From Theodoxus fluviatilis (taxonomy: Eukaryota; Mollusca; Gastropoda; Cycloneritida; Neritidae): DNA of 64,000 nt. Made by a program: the position numbers and the translations under genes. The stretch lies in contig JAWQFJ010002801.1 of NCBI GenBank assembly GCA_034096865.1, forward strand, positions 43,347 to 107,346. Reading direction: 5' to 3'. The notes below the pieces were generated by a model. That model did no database searches and was not told where the DNA came from. It saw only the letters and a program-made list of their open reading frames with translations. Shown here in pieces: positions 24,495-35,779 of the stretch (the first letter of the stretch is position 1; each line of letters starts with the position of its first letter).

Positions 24495-26234
24495 AACAAG
24501 AAGGGCAAAGCCCATACGACTCACATGCTTGACCTTGACCTTTACATGACCTTGACCTTCAGGTGACCTTCAAGGTCAAACAACTAAACCTAGCAATGAC
24601 ACCATACACTAAGAAATGCTTTACACATTTTTCCTACCAAAATACATGTGGCCTTGACCTAAGGTCAAGGTCATCCAAGGTCATGCAACACAAAGCTGTT
24701 AATTCAAGACATAGGAAGCACAATGGTGCTTATTGGCACTTTCTACCATGAGATATGGTCACTTTTAGTGGTTCACTACCCCATTTTGGTCACATTCCAT
24801 AAGGGTCAAAGTGACCTTGACCTTGATGATATGTGACCAAATGTGTCTCATGATGAAAGTATAACATGTGCCCCACATAATTATTAAGTTTGAAACAGTT
24901 ATCTTCCATAGTTCAGGGTCAAGGTCACTTCAAAATATGTATACAATCCAACTTTAAAGAGCTCCTGTGACCTTGACCTTGAAGCAAGGTCAACCAAACT
25001 GGTATCCAAAGATAGGGATTACTTTGCCCTATATACCATATATAGGTGAGGTATCCAATCTCAAAAACTTCAGAGAAAATTGAGAAAATGTGAAAAATGG
25101 CAGTTTTTAGACAACATTTATGGTCCCCGTGACCTTGACCTTGAAGCAAGGTCAAGTCACTATGTATGTTTTTTGAGGCCTTGTCATCATACACCATCAG
25201 CCAAATTGGGTGTTGATAGACTTAATAGTCTCCGAGAAAAATCCAACGTTAAAGTTTTTTAAACGGATTACAGGACGCCCGGATGCCTGGACGGACGACA
25301 CGGGTGACCTAGTATGAAAGTATAACATGTGTACTACAATGTTATGAATTTTGAAAGAGTTATCTTCCATAGTTCTGGGTCAAGGTCACTTCACGGGACC
25401 AAGAAACAAACGGCCCTTTTCAGGGCCAAAAGTTTTAAAATAAAGAAAGAATACTATTAGTCGGAAGATTTTGTCACGACCTATCTTTGGTACTTTTTAT
25501 CAATCCGACCCCGGCTAACCCACCCTCTTTGCTGTGAGTCAAAATATGTATACAATCCAATTTTTAAAGGCTCCTGTGACCTTGACCTTGAAGCAAGGTC
25601 AAGTCACTATGTATGTTTTTTAACACCTTGTCATCCTACACCATCATGCCAAATTGGGTTTTGATAGACTTAATAGTCTCCGAGAAAAATCCAACGTTAA
25701 AGTTTTTTAAAATACGGATGACAGGACGCCCGAACGGATGACATGGGTGACCTAGTATGAAAGTATAACATGTGTACTACAATGTTATGAAGTTTGGAAG
25801 AGTTATCTTCCATAGTTCAGGGTCAAAGTCACTTCAAAATATGTATACAATCCAACTTTAAAGAGCTCCTGTGACCTTGACCTTGAAGCAAGGTCAATCA
25901 AACTGGTATCAAAAGATAGGGATTACTTTGCCCTATACACCATATATAGGTCAGGTATCTAATCTCAAAAACTTCAAAGAAAATTGGGAAAATGTGAAAA
26001 ATGGCTGTTTTTTGGACAACATTTATGGCCCCTGTGACCTTGACCTTGAAGCAAGGTCAAGTCACTGTGTATGTTTTTTTACGCCTTGTCATCATACACC
26101 ATCATGCCAAATTGGGTGTTGATAGACTTAATAGTCTCAGAGAAAAATCCAACGTTAAAATTTTTCACGGACGCCCGGACGGACGAAACGGGTGAGTACA
26201 TAGACTCACTTTTGCTTCGCATGTGAGTAAAAAA
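24495..26234 (+). mobile_element. DR0-rich dispersed element, copy A (compound)
   Basis: Starts CAAGAAGGGCAAAGCCCATA and ends GCTTCGCATGTGAGTAAAAA. It is filled with TGACCTTGACCTT and its complement, and with the hairpin TTGACCTTG-AAG-CAAGGTCAA. The 3' block (GACTTAATAGTCTC...ACGCCCGG) appears three times (about 25,220, 25,660 and 26,125), showing partial tandem reduplication. A non-homologous stretch at about 25,395-25,545 interrupts it. No coding frame. Confidence 0.9.
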
Positions 26235-26495
26235 TCCAGGAATGTCAACAGATCTGGAAGAAGCATCCACAGGACAATGAAACAAACATATATATACAAG
26301 CTACAGGCAAGGGACCACATTAATGTGTTTCAATGTTGATCATTGCAATGACAGAAACCTCAATATCTGAAAAACAAGAGGTGTTTCTGACGTAAAATAG
26401 CTTAGCAAAAATGTTTTCTGATCTACACTACATCCAGAACACTACTTTTGCACAACATGGCAATCTTTCATTTACTATCATGACCACACGACTCT

Positions 26496-26497
26496 CT

Positions 26498-26528
<31 letters not shown>
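26496..26528. repeat. (CA)n microsatellite
   Basis: About 15 CA units. Bases 26,240-26,860 otherwise show no gene. Confidence 0.9.
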
Positions 26529-26530
<2 letters not shown>

Positions 26531-26865
26531 AAAGCGCTAAGGTTAGTGTGGAGTCCAATGCTTCAGTTCTTCCTGTGTCTGATCTGGTGAAGTTATTTCA
26601 GCTGCTAATACAGCCAACTGACAGAAGTACCAGGAAGACTGGTAGAAAACAACATACAGGAAGTAGGTTATCAGATATTCTGAAAAAACCCCATCATAAC
26701 AGCCACTAGAGAGAATAATGACTACCAAGTGCATGTGTATCCCGCCTGCAAAGGAACTCGCAGATAAAGACTGGGCCTCCATAGCCACTTGAGAATGAGT
26801 TCTCAAATTCACCAAAAGATCCTTCCAAGCAAAGCCACACTCCTCTTTCCAAAGTGGGACACTTA

Positions 26866-28884
26866 CTGACCAATCATAGGAGATCTCTCAACTGTGACCA
26901 ATCATAGATGATATCTCAACTGTGACCAATCATAGGGGATCTCTCAACTGTGACCAATCATAGGAGATCTCTCAACTGTGACCAATCATAGGGGATCTCT
27001 CAACTGTGACCAATCATAGGGGATCTCTCAACTGTGACCAATCATAGGAGATCTCTCAACTGTGACCAATCATAGGAGATCTCTCAACTGTGACCAATCA
27101 TAGGAGATCTCTCAACTGTGACCAATAATAGGAGATCTCTCAACTGTGACCAATCATAGGGGATCTCTCAACTTTGACGAATCATAGGAGATCTCTCAAC
27201 TGTGACCAATGATAGGAGATCTCTCAACTGTGACCAATCATAGGGGATCTCTCAACTGTGACCAATCATAGGGGATCTCTCAACTATGACCAATCATAGG
27301 GGATCTCTCAACTGTGACCAATCATAGGAGATCTCTCAACTGTGACAAATCATAGGGGATCTCTCAACTGTGACCAATCATAGGGGATCTCTCAACTGTG
27401 ACCAATCATAGGGGATCTCTCAACTATGACCAATCATAGGGGATCTCTCAACTGTGACCAATCATAGGGGATCTCTCAACTATGACCAATCATAGGGGAT
27501 CTCTCAACTGTGACCAATCATAGGAGATCTCTCAACTGTGACCAATAATAGGGGATCTCTCAACTGTGACCAATAATAGGGGATCTCTCAACTGTGACCA
27601 ATAATAGGGGATCTCTCAACTGTGACCAATGATAGGAGATCTCTCAACTGTGACCAATCATAGGGGATCTCTCAACTGTGACCAATCATAGGGGATCTCT
27701 CAACTGTGACCAATCATAGGAGATCTCTCAACTGTGACCAATCATAGGGGATCTCTCAACTGTGACCAATCATAGGGGATCTCTCAACTGTGACCAATCA
27801 TAGGGGATCTCTCAACTGTGACCAATCATAGGGGATCTCTCAACTGTGACCAATCATAGGAGATCTCTCAACTGTGACCAATCATAGGGGATCTCTCAAC
27901 TGTGACCAATCATAGGGGATCTCTCAACTGTGACCAATCATAGGAGATCTCTCAACTGTGACCAATCATAGGAGATCTCTCAACTGTGACCAATCATAGG
28001 GGATCTCTCAACTGTGACCAATAATAGGAGATCTCTCAACTGTGACGAATCATAGGGGATCTCTCAACTGTGACCAATCATAGGGGATCTCTCAACTGTG
28101 ACCAATCATAGGGGATCTCTCAACTGTGACCAATCATAGGAGATCTCTCAACTGTGACCAATCATAGGAGATCTCTCAACTGTGACCAATCATAGGGGAT
28201 CTCTCAACTGTGACCAATCATAGGAGATCTCTCAACTGTGACCAATCATAGGAGATCTCTCAACTGTGACCAATCATAGGAGATCTCTCAACTGTGACCA
28301 ATCATAGGGGATCTCTCAACTGTGACCAATCATAGGAGATCTCTCAACTGTGACCAATGATAGGAGATCTCTCAACTGTGACCAATCATAGGGGATCTCT
28401 CAACTGTGACCAATCATAGGGGATCTCTCAACTGTGACCAATCATAGGAGATCTCTCAACTGTGACCAATCATAGGGGATCTCTCAACTGTGACCAATCA
28501 TAGGGGATCTCAACTGTGACCAATCATAGGGGATCTCTCAACTGTGACCAATCATAGGGGATCTCTCAACTGTGACCAATCATAGGGGATCTCTCAACTG
28601 TGACCAATCATAGGGGATCTCTCAACTGTGACCAATCATAGGGGATCTCTCAACTGTGACCAATCATAGGGGATCTCTCAACTGTGACCAATCATAGGGG
28701 ATCTCTCAACTGTGACCAATCATAGGGGATCTCTCAACTGTGACCAATCATAGGAGATCTCTCAACTGTGACCAATCATAGGGGATCTCTCAACTGTGAC
28801 CAATAATAGGGGATCTCTCAACTGTGACCAATCATAGGAGATCTCTCAACTGTGACCAATAATAGGGGATCTCTCAACTGGGCC
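26866..28884. repeat. 28-bp satellite-like array, about 72 units, each with a CCAAT box
   Basis: Unit GGATCTCTCAACTGTGACCA followed by ATCATAGG (28 bp). Variation is confined to a few positions (GGGG/GGAG, TCATA/TAATA/TGATA, GTGACC/ATGACC). One unit near 28,504 lacks two bases. Every unit carries CCAAT(C/A/G)A. No coding content. Confidence 0.97.
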
Positions 28885-29039
28885 TTTTGGCTGAATGTGG
28901 CCCTGCATGCAAAAACTAGGTGTAACTCTGAAAAGAAAAAAAAATGTTTTGGGGTGTGTGTGTGTTTTAATGAAAATGCCATAGAATGTTTTTTTCAGCT
29001 GCTAAAAAATCATGGAACACAGACAACAACAAAAAACAA

Positions 29040-29490
29040 ACAAATTCACTGTGTTTTCCTACACTGCTCTATCTATTCAAGAATACAACAGCTTTTGATG
29101 AAAATGCAAAAGTGCATAGATAGAGTCTCCAAGTAATGGAGATACATCTGAAAATGTTTTAGGGTAAAACTAAAACAAAACAAAAAATCCTACAATTACT
29201 TACGCTAGGGAAGTCAGCCAAGTCATTTTAATCTGAATCAAGCTTCCGCTCCTCTCAGTCTCGATCTACATTACAGACCACAACTGACAACACATCGGTC
29301 GTAGCACTGTGAGTCACTGTGTTTTCCGACACTGCTCTATTTATTCAAGAATACAACAGCTTTTGATTACTTGGAAATACATCTGAAAATGTTTTAGGGT
29401 AAAACAAAACAAAAAATCCTACAATTACTTATGCTAGGGAAGTCAGCCGAGTCAATTTTTCATCTGAATCAAGCTTCCGCTTGTCTCCAT
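29040..29490. repeat. About 260-270-bp spaced direct duplication
   Basis: TCACTGTGTTTTCC(T/G)ACACTGC, CAAGAATACAACAGCTTTTG, ACATCTGAAAATGTTTTAGG and GAATCAAGCTTCCGCT occur in the same order at 29,045-29,250 and 29,310-29,480. Confidence 0.85.
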
Positions 29491-29924
29491 CTACAGACCA
29501 CCACACATCGTCAAAGCACGTGCTTGCCTCTCTATCCCTCCATCTCCCACCACATCAATGTCAGTAAAGCCTTCAAATTCATATTCTGAGAGTCAGAATT
29601 GAAAAATAACTCCACAAGCGCTTCAACTTCTTTGTCAGTCGTCATACTGGCAAAGAAAAAAGTCCCGTTCACAAACGACAAAGACGCAACTTCGTGAAAA
29701 AATTTGCAGAAAATTCGCCCATGTTCCCTCGATCGCCAAAATGGCGGATCTCGTTGCCACGTGATCCCTGCACGAGGCTGTGATATTTTTAGAACAGCAT
29801 GACTCGATGGCTGCGTTAGGCAAGTAAACAAAGCATGTCACTATTGCTCGGTGCACGGATGCGCCGGCAGACGTCTGGGGAATGTACGCTGTGGCGCATC
29901 AATGCGCCGGCGGCGCTCTAAAGG
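29490..29924 (-). mobile_element. piggyBac-like 5' end (TIR plus truncated N-terminal frame)
   Basis: On the minus strand the element begins directly after TTAA (29,925-29,928) with CCTTTAGAGCGCC, matching the piggyBac hallmark of a TTAA target followed by CCYTTT. About 270 bp downstream a frame opens with MTTDKEVEALVELFFNSDS, the acidic N-terminus typical of piggyBac transposases. One frame then reads ...NLKALLTLMW and stops; an adjacent frame would read EFEGFTDIDVVGDGG, so the copy is frameshifted. No DDE core follows, so it is a remnant or a MITE-like derivative. The other terminus was not found. Confidence 0.6.
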
Positions 29925-30048
29925 TTAATAACCATAAGTCAAAATGTCATAAACAACCTGCAAAAAACTGAATCCTGATAACTCAAATACTGAATTTTAT
30001 TGTTTGACTTGAGAAATGGCATCATCTCAAAATGCATAGTCAGGCACC

Positions 30049-32155
30049 AGTGCTTCAGATTGTTTTCAGACTTCATGGGCCCAATGACCCATGGCCAGGC
30101 AAAATGATGGGTCAATTTTGAAAAACATGGGTCATTAACAATCGAACCTTCACTTCAAACAGAATGACCCTTCACCCCACACATGACACCCCTACAGCAT
30201 CCCGCCCCCCATACACACACACATGAATAATTAAAAAAGCAAAAAATAAAAAAATAAACAAACACATGTCAAGCTGTGTGTCTTTCAGTTGTCTTATTGT
30301 CTCTTTTAACATTTCGTTCTGTGGACACAGAGTCATGATCACTCAAAACCCACTCTAATCTTTCTTGGTAGCATGATATTTTGTTTAAACAAACTTGGTT
30401 TTAGGGCCTAACACAATGAAATCTAACAGAGATCTGCTTCAACCAGTCAAACACAAAATCACTCCTCTAGTATTCGCTCATTCACCTTCTATCCGGAAGT
30501 TTGACGCATGCATACAACCTTACACTCTCACAGTTCATATTTCCACAACCGATATCATCAAGAGCAAAACGACGCAAAACCCAACACGACAGCGAGCCTG
30601 ATTATCACTGCAGGTGACACTAGGTTTACGGTACTGAACCCCCCCACCCCACCCCACCCACCCCCCCACCCTCGCCCCTCTCTTTTTATTCTTCTTCTCC
30701 GCTCTAGATCTCTTCCCTCTTTAAACCCGCCCCACACCTATCCCTCCTCTTTTATCCCTTTTTCCCCCCTTCTCCGCTCTAGATCTCTTGCCTCCAGGCC
30801 CTCCTCGCGACGAGTTCGCGGCACTTAGCTATTTTTAGAGACGACAGTTTGCTAGATCAGTTCAGTTCAGTTCAGTTAAGTTCTGAACTTGCTAGATCAC
30901 TGACCCACTAAACGCTGGAGGCGAGGGAGGAAAGGGAGGGAGATACACATGCCGCCTTGCCGGTGTAGTGTGGTGAACGGGGGCCTGATGAACGACCATA
31001 TAGGAAAGGACGATGGCAGGGGTGGGAGAGACGGAGTATTGAGTGATGGCGGGTGCGTGTGTGTGTGTGTTTGTGTGGTTGTGGGTGTGCGCGTGTAGTG
31101 TGGTGAACTGATGTTAGGGTCGCGGTTTGCGTGCACGCCGCCGGTGACGAGGAGGTGAGCGAAATCTGGATTTGCGGGCGGCGGCAGGGTGAACAACGAG
31201 GGCAGTGGTCGCGGGGAGAGACTGGAGGAAGGTTGTGCCCTGTCCTGTGAGTGCTAGGTGAGTGGAAACTGTTCATCGTTTAATGTGTAAATAGCCAAAA
31301 TAGAGAACATTTGATAGGTGAGCGGAAACTGTTCATCGTTTAATGTGTAAATAGTCAAAGTAAAGAACGTTTGAAAACATTGGAACATAGTTGTTGTTCG
31401 GAGCCATTTGAGGAAGTTTGTGTCCGGTCCGTTGCATTACATCGGGTTACATTTTATACTTGTCCTGGTTTGCCCTACCGGCCTCCTGGCCAGTTTTGGC
31501 TTTTAGTTGGGCTTCCAGTGCTTGGATTTTGGCATTGAGTCGGTCCAAAGTCTCCGCCGTTTCTTCTTGTCTCTCTGTCTTCTTTCGCTCGGTCTAAGAG
31601 AAGAGGGAAGGGGGAGAAAGGTTGGAGTGCGGGAGGCAGGGGTTGGAAGGGGCATGGGGAAAACACGTGCCGGCTGGCTCATCTGGGAGAAGGGAGAGAA
31701 AAAACGATCGCTTCAATTTTCAGCTAGTAAGAAATAAAAACTAAACAGTTACCGCTTGCTTTATTCTTGCAAAACATTGAAGACAACGTCAACTGACGTT
31801 GGTTTTCTTCAGTTTCTTTTCTAAGCCTTTTCTTTGGTGGCATATTGAATCCGCACACGTGAGCGAGTCTGTGCAAGGTAAACTGATAGATGTTCGCTGA
31901 TTGGTTGTCTGCTGGCTGTTAGCCAATCACACAGAGCGATGCATTGATGCTAGGCAAAGCAGCAATTTGGCGTTGGTTTTGGTACTCCGTGGTGTGGTCA
32001 CATGTGCTTGTTGTGGCTTAGTGGTACAGATGGACCGAGGATTGATACAAGTCGGCGATTTTTATGACGCGCCCGGCTGGCGCATACACATTGAAAGTAA
32101 CGCGCCATTCTGATAAAATATGCGCCAATGGCGCGGGCGCGCCAACAATCTGAAG
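30049..32155. mobile_element. About 2.1-kb element bounded by CAGTGCTTCAGATTGTT inverted repeats
   Basis: CAGTGCTTCAGATTGTT at about 30,049 and its complement AACAATCTGAAGCACTG ending near 32,160; GTCAGG also occurs just outside both ends in inverted orientation. The right end is rich in GGCGCGCC. The interior includes C/T-rich and CpG-rich stretches (30,630-31,200) and a 58-bp duplication at about 31,258-31,375 (GGAAACTGTTCATCGTTTAA twice). Its frames resemble no protein I recognise. A hAT-like CAGTG start is only suggestive; no 8-bp target duplication is apparent. Confidence 0.5.
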
Positions 32156-32362
32156 CACTGAAAGTTCCTGACAACATAAGTCCGCCTTGACCAAAACCTG
32201 GAGCCAGGTCACTGTCCTGACCACACGCAATCATCTCACCCACATGGGTGATCCTGGGAGTGTTTAGCCCAGGTACGCAACAACAACACCAACAACAACA
32301 ACAACTGTCCTGACAGTGTGTGGCCTCCACCCTGGATGTGCAGTGGGTGCATTTCAATGTGC

Positions 32363-32366
<4 letters not shown>

Positions 32367-32406
<40 letters not shown>

Positions 32407-32452
32407 GTGTGCGTGCGTGTGTGTGAGTGTGTGTGTGACTGTGTGATTGTGT
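32367..32452. repeat. (GT)n microsatellite
   Basis: Interrupted GT repeats directly abutting the 18-bp minisatellite. Confidence 0.95.
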
Positions 32453-33728
32453 GTGGGGCTGGTGGATAGGGTGGGGTTGGTGGAGTGGGTGGGGCTGGTG
32501 GATAGAGTGGGGCTGGTGGAGTGGGTGGGGCTGGTGGAGTGGGTGGGGCTGGTGGATAGTGGGGCTGGCAGATAAGGTGGGGCTGGTGGATGGAGTGGGG
32601 CTGGTGGAGTGGGTGGGGCTGGCGGATAGGGTGGGGCTGGTGGATAGGGTGGGGCTGGTGGAGTGGGTGGGGCTGGTGGAGTGGGTGGGGCTGGTGGAGT
32701 GGGTGGGGCTGGTGGATAGGGTGGGGCTGGTGGATAGGGTGGGGCTGGTGGATAGGGTGGGGCTGGTGGAGTGGGTGGGGCTGGTGGAGTGGGTGGGGCT
32801 GGTGGATAGAGTGGGGTTGGCAGATAAGGTGGGGCTGGTGGATAGGGTGGGGCTGGTGGATAGGGTGGGGCTGGTGGATAGGGTGGGGCTGGTGGAGTGG
32901 GTGGGGCTGGTGGATAGAGTGGGGCTGGTGGATAGGGTGGGGCTGGTGGATAGAGTGGGGCTGGTAGATAGAGTGGGGCTGGTGGATAGGGTGGGGCTGG
33001 TGGATAGGGTGGGGCTGGTGGAGTGGGTGGGGCTGGTGGATAGGGTGGGGCTGGTGGATAGGGTGGGGCTGGTGGAGTGGGTGGGGCTGGTGGAGTGGGT
33101 GGGGCTGGTGGATAGGGTGGGGCTGGTGGATAGGGTGGGGCTGGTGGAGTGGGTGGGGCTGGTGGAGTGGGTGGGGCTGGTGGATAGAGTGGGGCTGGTG
33201 GATAGGGTGGGGCTGGTGGATAGGGTGGGGCTGGTGGATAGGGTGGGGCTGGTGGATAGGGTGGGGCTGGTGGAGTGGGTGGGGCTGGTGGATAGGGTGG
33301 GGCTGGTGGATAGAGTGGAGCTGGTGGATAGAGTGGGGTTGGCAGATAAGGTGGGGCTGGTGGATAGGGTGGGGCTGGTGGATAGGGTGGGGCTGGTGGA
33401 GTGGGTGGGGCTGGTGGATAGGGTGGGGCCGGTGGAGTGGGTGGGGCTGGTGGATAGGGAGGGGATGGTGGAGTGGGTGGAGTGGGTGGGGCTGGTGGAT
33501 AGAGTGGGGCTGGTGGAGTGATTGGGGCTGGTGGAGTGGGTGGGGCTGGTGGATAGGGTGGGGCTGGTGGAGTGGGTGGGGCTGGTGGATTGGGTGAGGC
33601 TGGTGGATAGGGTGGGGATGGTGGATAGGGTGGGGATGGTGGAGTGGGTGGGGATGGTGGATAGGGTGGGGATGGTGGATAGGGTGGGGATGGTGGATAG
33701 GGTGGGGATAGTGGATAGGGTGGGGAAG
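32452..33728. repeat. 18-bp minisatellite, about 70 units, downstream of mitofusin exon 3
   Basis: Two interspersed unit types of 18 bp, GGGGCTGGTGGATAGGGT and GGGGCTGGTGGAGTGGGT, with variants. On the mitofusin sense strand it reads as C-rich; the proline-rich frames ([12 protein letters not shown]) are compositional artefacts. G-runs on the plus strand make quadruplex formation plausible. Confidence 0.96.
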
Positions 33729-33805
33729 AATTCAGAAATCTGGGGAGGGATGGGGTTAGGAATGACAAAGTGGAGGGACAGGTAGCTCATAGAAATGGTT
33801 CTTAC

Positions 33806-33968
33806 GGTGATGCTCTTGGGCTGCTGGGAGTCCTCTGTGAGTAGGAATCCTTCTGAAGTATCGCTGCCCTCCACCTGGATGAAGCAGTGTGTGGTGTGAC
33901 CAATACCACTGGGCAGAATCTTGTCCTTCAGCATGGCATTGATCACAGAGCTCTTCCCATTGGAGGTC
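33806..33968 (-). CDS. MFN: Mitofusin, exon 3 visible (GTPase P-loop)
   Basis: Exon of 163 nt on the minus strand, phase 2 in and phase 0 out, ATCCAG acceptor and GTAAGA donor. With the split arginine it reads [18 protein letters not shown], then [18 protein letters not shown], then [27 protein letters not shown] is the GxxxxGKS nucleotide-binding P-loop (G1), and GIGHTT holds the G2 threonine of dynamin-related GTPases. The whole stretch is strongly diagnostic of mitofusin, the outer-mitochondrial-membrane GTPase that drives mitochondrial fusion. The next exon should carry the DxPG (G3) motif, but nothing matching is seen further along this strand before the GMP reductase exon. Confidence 0.95.
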
Positions 33969-34622
33969 CTGGATGAAGACACGTTCAGGATGGGTTGGAG
34001 ACAGCATAATACATCTGGAAACCCTCTAATATTTAACATCAGGGATGATGATTTTAAAAAGTAAAGTAGTACACCAATATACTTGTCAGTCATAACTATT
34101 TTACTCAAAAGAAAGATTAGCGTAGTGATTCCTAATGATTTATAGCTTGACTGGAAAAAGGGGCTAAAATACACACTTTAAGGTCATTTCAGCTGCAAAG
34201 CCTTTAGTTGCACTATACATATATACTGTATTGCCTCTTACAAGGTGACTTTATACAACTGCTACAGTAATTCTTAATGTCCATGAACACTTGATTCCTA
34301 ACCTATACTTTATCTCTTTGTGTGCATGTATGTGTGTGTGTGTGTGTGTGTGTAACATTCCCCAATTTATTTTCACTTAAAAACGTATTTCCACACCCTT
34401 TCTTCTTTGTACATCACAGCTAGCCTTTGTAGTTACAGAAACTGCATGAAAGAGTGAATCAACTTCAAATGAGAATTACTTAATGAAGACTGCACCAGAA
34501 CCCTGCAAAGGCTCTTCATGTCCTTCTTGACATCTACCAGTCTACAACAACTTGGCACCTGTTCAAACATCCAAATCAACATCCCCCTCCCAAGGATTTC
34601 TCAGAGACTGCTGCCAACCCAC
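33969..34622 (-). other. Mitofusin intron, no internal feature except a (GT)n run
   Basis: GTGGGT donor and CATCCAG acceptor (minus strand). A (GT)n run lies at 34,330-34,353; otherwise unremarkable. Confidence 0.7.
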
Positions 34623-34752
34623 CTTCCAAAGAAGGCGACTTTCATGTGATCTCTGGCAAGCACTTCACGGATGCCCTGGACTTTCTCCCTGTGGTTTCGC
34701 ACCATCTGGTCTCCGCCCTCCGCCATCACGGCCTGACTCAGCTTGCCCAGGC
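34623..34752 (-). CDS. MFN: Mitofusin, exon 2 of the coding region
   Basis: Exon of 130 nt, minus strand, phase 1 in and phase 2 out, ACGCAG acceptor and GTGGGT donor. With the split serine it reads SLGKLSQAVMAEGGDQMVRN, then HREKVQGIREVLARDHMKVA, then FFG and the split arginine. This is the first helical bundle segment (HB1) leading into the GTPase domain; REVLARDHMKVAFFGR directly precedes the P-loop in mitofusins. The reading frame and phases join perfectly to the exons on either side. Confidence 0.94.
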
Positions 34753-35498
34753 CTGCGTGGACACAGACAGGAGAGAGGGCATCAGTGCTACTGCACAGAC
34801 AGGAGGGATTCAGACCTACAGGACAGGCACTGCAGATTTAAAGTTACCTGCACAGGCGAGGCAAAAGGTAAGGGGAATTCAGCATTACTGGACAAAGTGC
34901 AAGGGAGGGGAAAATCCGTATTGCTCCCAGACTCGAACAGATGAGAGGAAATGCCAGTGTCTCCTATATATGATTTAATTTCCCAAAAGTTTCAAATATG
35001 GTCAGCAACAAATTTATCTGTTTGTATTGCAAGGTCAAGTCAGATGATACAAAATTATTTCTTTTTTCTTCATCAAACTTTTCTTACATTCCTCATGTGC
35101 AGATGTTGCAAGTTAGTTCAACTGTATATTTCATTTATGGCACAGACCCTATGCTTAAAAAATAAAATAAAATAAAATAGTTCATAACTGTAGCAGTTAT
35201 ATCTTATGCTTATAGGATGATTGAATGCAAATTGAAAATGATTACTTTCTGTGCATTAGATTGTTTGAGTAGATATGTTGCAAACATTGATATATCTCTG
35301 CAGATGATTTTTGAGGGAACAAAATCACCTTTGATAGCAGAGACAGAAATCACAATCTTATTCATTCCAATACTGACTGCAGTGTTGTTCACCTTGATAA
35401 AATGACACAAGATCACCCACATCATGCAAAATACTGAAGTCGGCAAACACAATTGCGCATGCAAGAACAGACGAGAGCAAATCTCCCGGAAGACTTAC
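34753..35498 (-). other. Mitofusin intron, no recognised feature
   Basis: GTAAGT donor, ACGCAG acceptor. AT-rich single-copy DNA; no gene or repeat of note. Confidence 0.7.
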
Positions 35499-35694
35499 TG
35501 GCGATGAACTCATCCACTTCTCCCACATACTGGCCGAGCTCGCCAAATATGTCGTTGATTTTCTTTTTTGCCTGGCCGAAGAACTGCAGCGCGGAGCCCT
35601 GGTTGTGTCCATTGCCCAGCTTGCGCCCGTCTCCCTGACCCAGGTGTAACAGTCCCTCATCCATGGTGTACTGCCGCTGCAGGAGCCCCGACAT
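35499..35694 (-). CDS. MFN: Mitofusin, first coding exon
   Basis: Starts at ATG (35,694 descending) and encodes MSGLLQRQYTMDEGLLHLGQ, a glycine/asparagine-rich stretch, then LQFFGQAKKKINDIFGELGQ and YVGEVDEFIA, ending in phase 1 at GTAAGT. A-K-K-K-I-N-(D/G)-I-F-x-x-L-G-x-Y is the conserved start of mitofusin HB1. A second in-frame ATG lies 10 codons downstream; the first is chosen because it is followed by a continuous mitofusin-like frame and preceded by a plausible 5'UTR. An AG at 35,780-35,781 (CCCATTGCAG) suggests a 5'UTR acceptor, so an upstream non-coding exon probably exists towards 39-40 kb. Confidence 0.92.
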
Positions 35695-35779
35695 GGTGAC
35701 TAGCAAAGCCCACCACTCATCACACACACACACTCTCACACACGGCACAGGGACAGGTGCGGGTTGGACCGACCTTCAC
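35695..35779 (-). other. Mitofusin 5'UTR portion of the first coding exon
   Basis: Bounded by a good CCCATTGCAG acceptor on the minus strand. Contains a short GTGTGTGTGTG run 25-40 bp before the start codon. Exon limit inferred from the acceptor only. Confidence 0.5.

Noticed and set aside
26866..28884. CRISPR-like regular repeat array
   Set aside because: There are no unique spacers; the 28-bp unit is contiguous. The context is animal, so this is a satellite.
23681..33806. Mitofusin-GMP reductase fusion transcript
   Set aside because: The splice phases do not match (phase 0 donor against an acceptor that needs two bases upstream), so an in-frame fusion is not possible with these exons.
32236..34174. 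510- and 606-codon minus-strand frames, one overlapping the mitofusin exon
   Set aside because: They are the 18-bp minisatellite read through. The real mitofusin exon ends at a GTAAGA donor at 33,805 and the remainder is intron.
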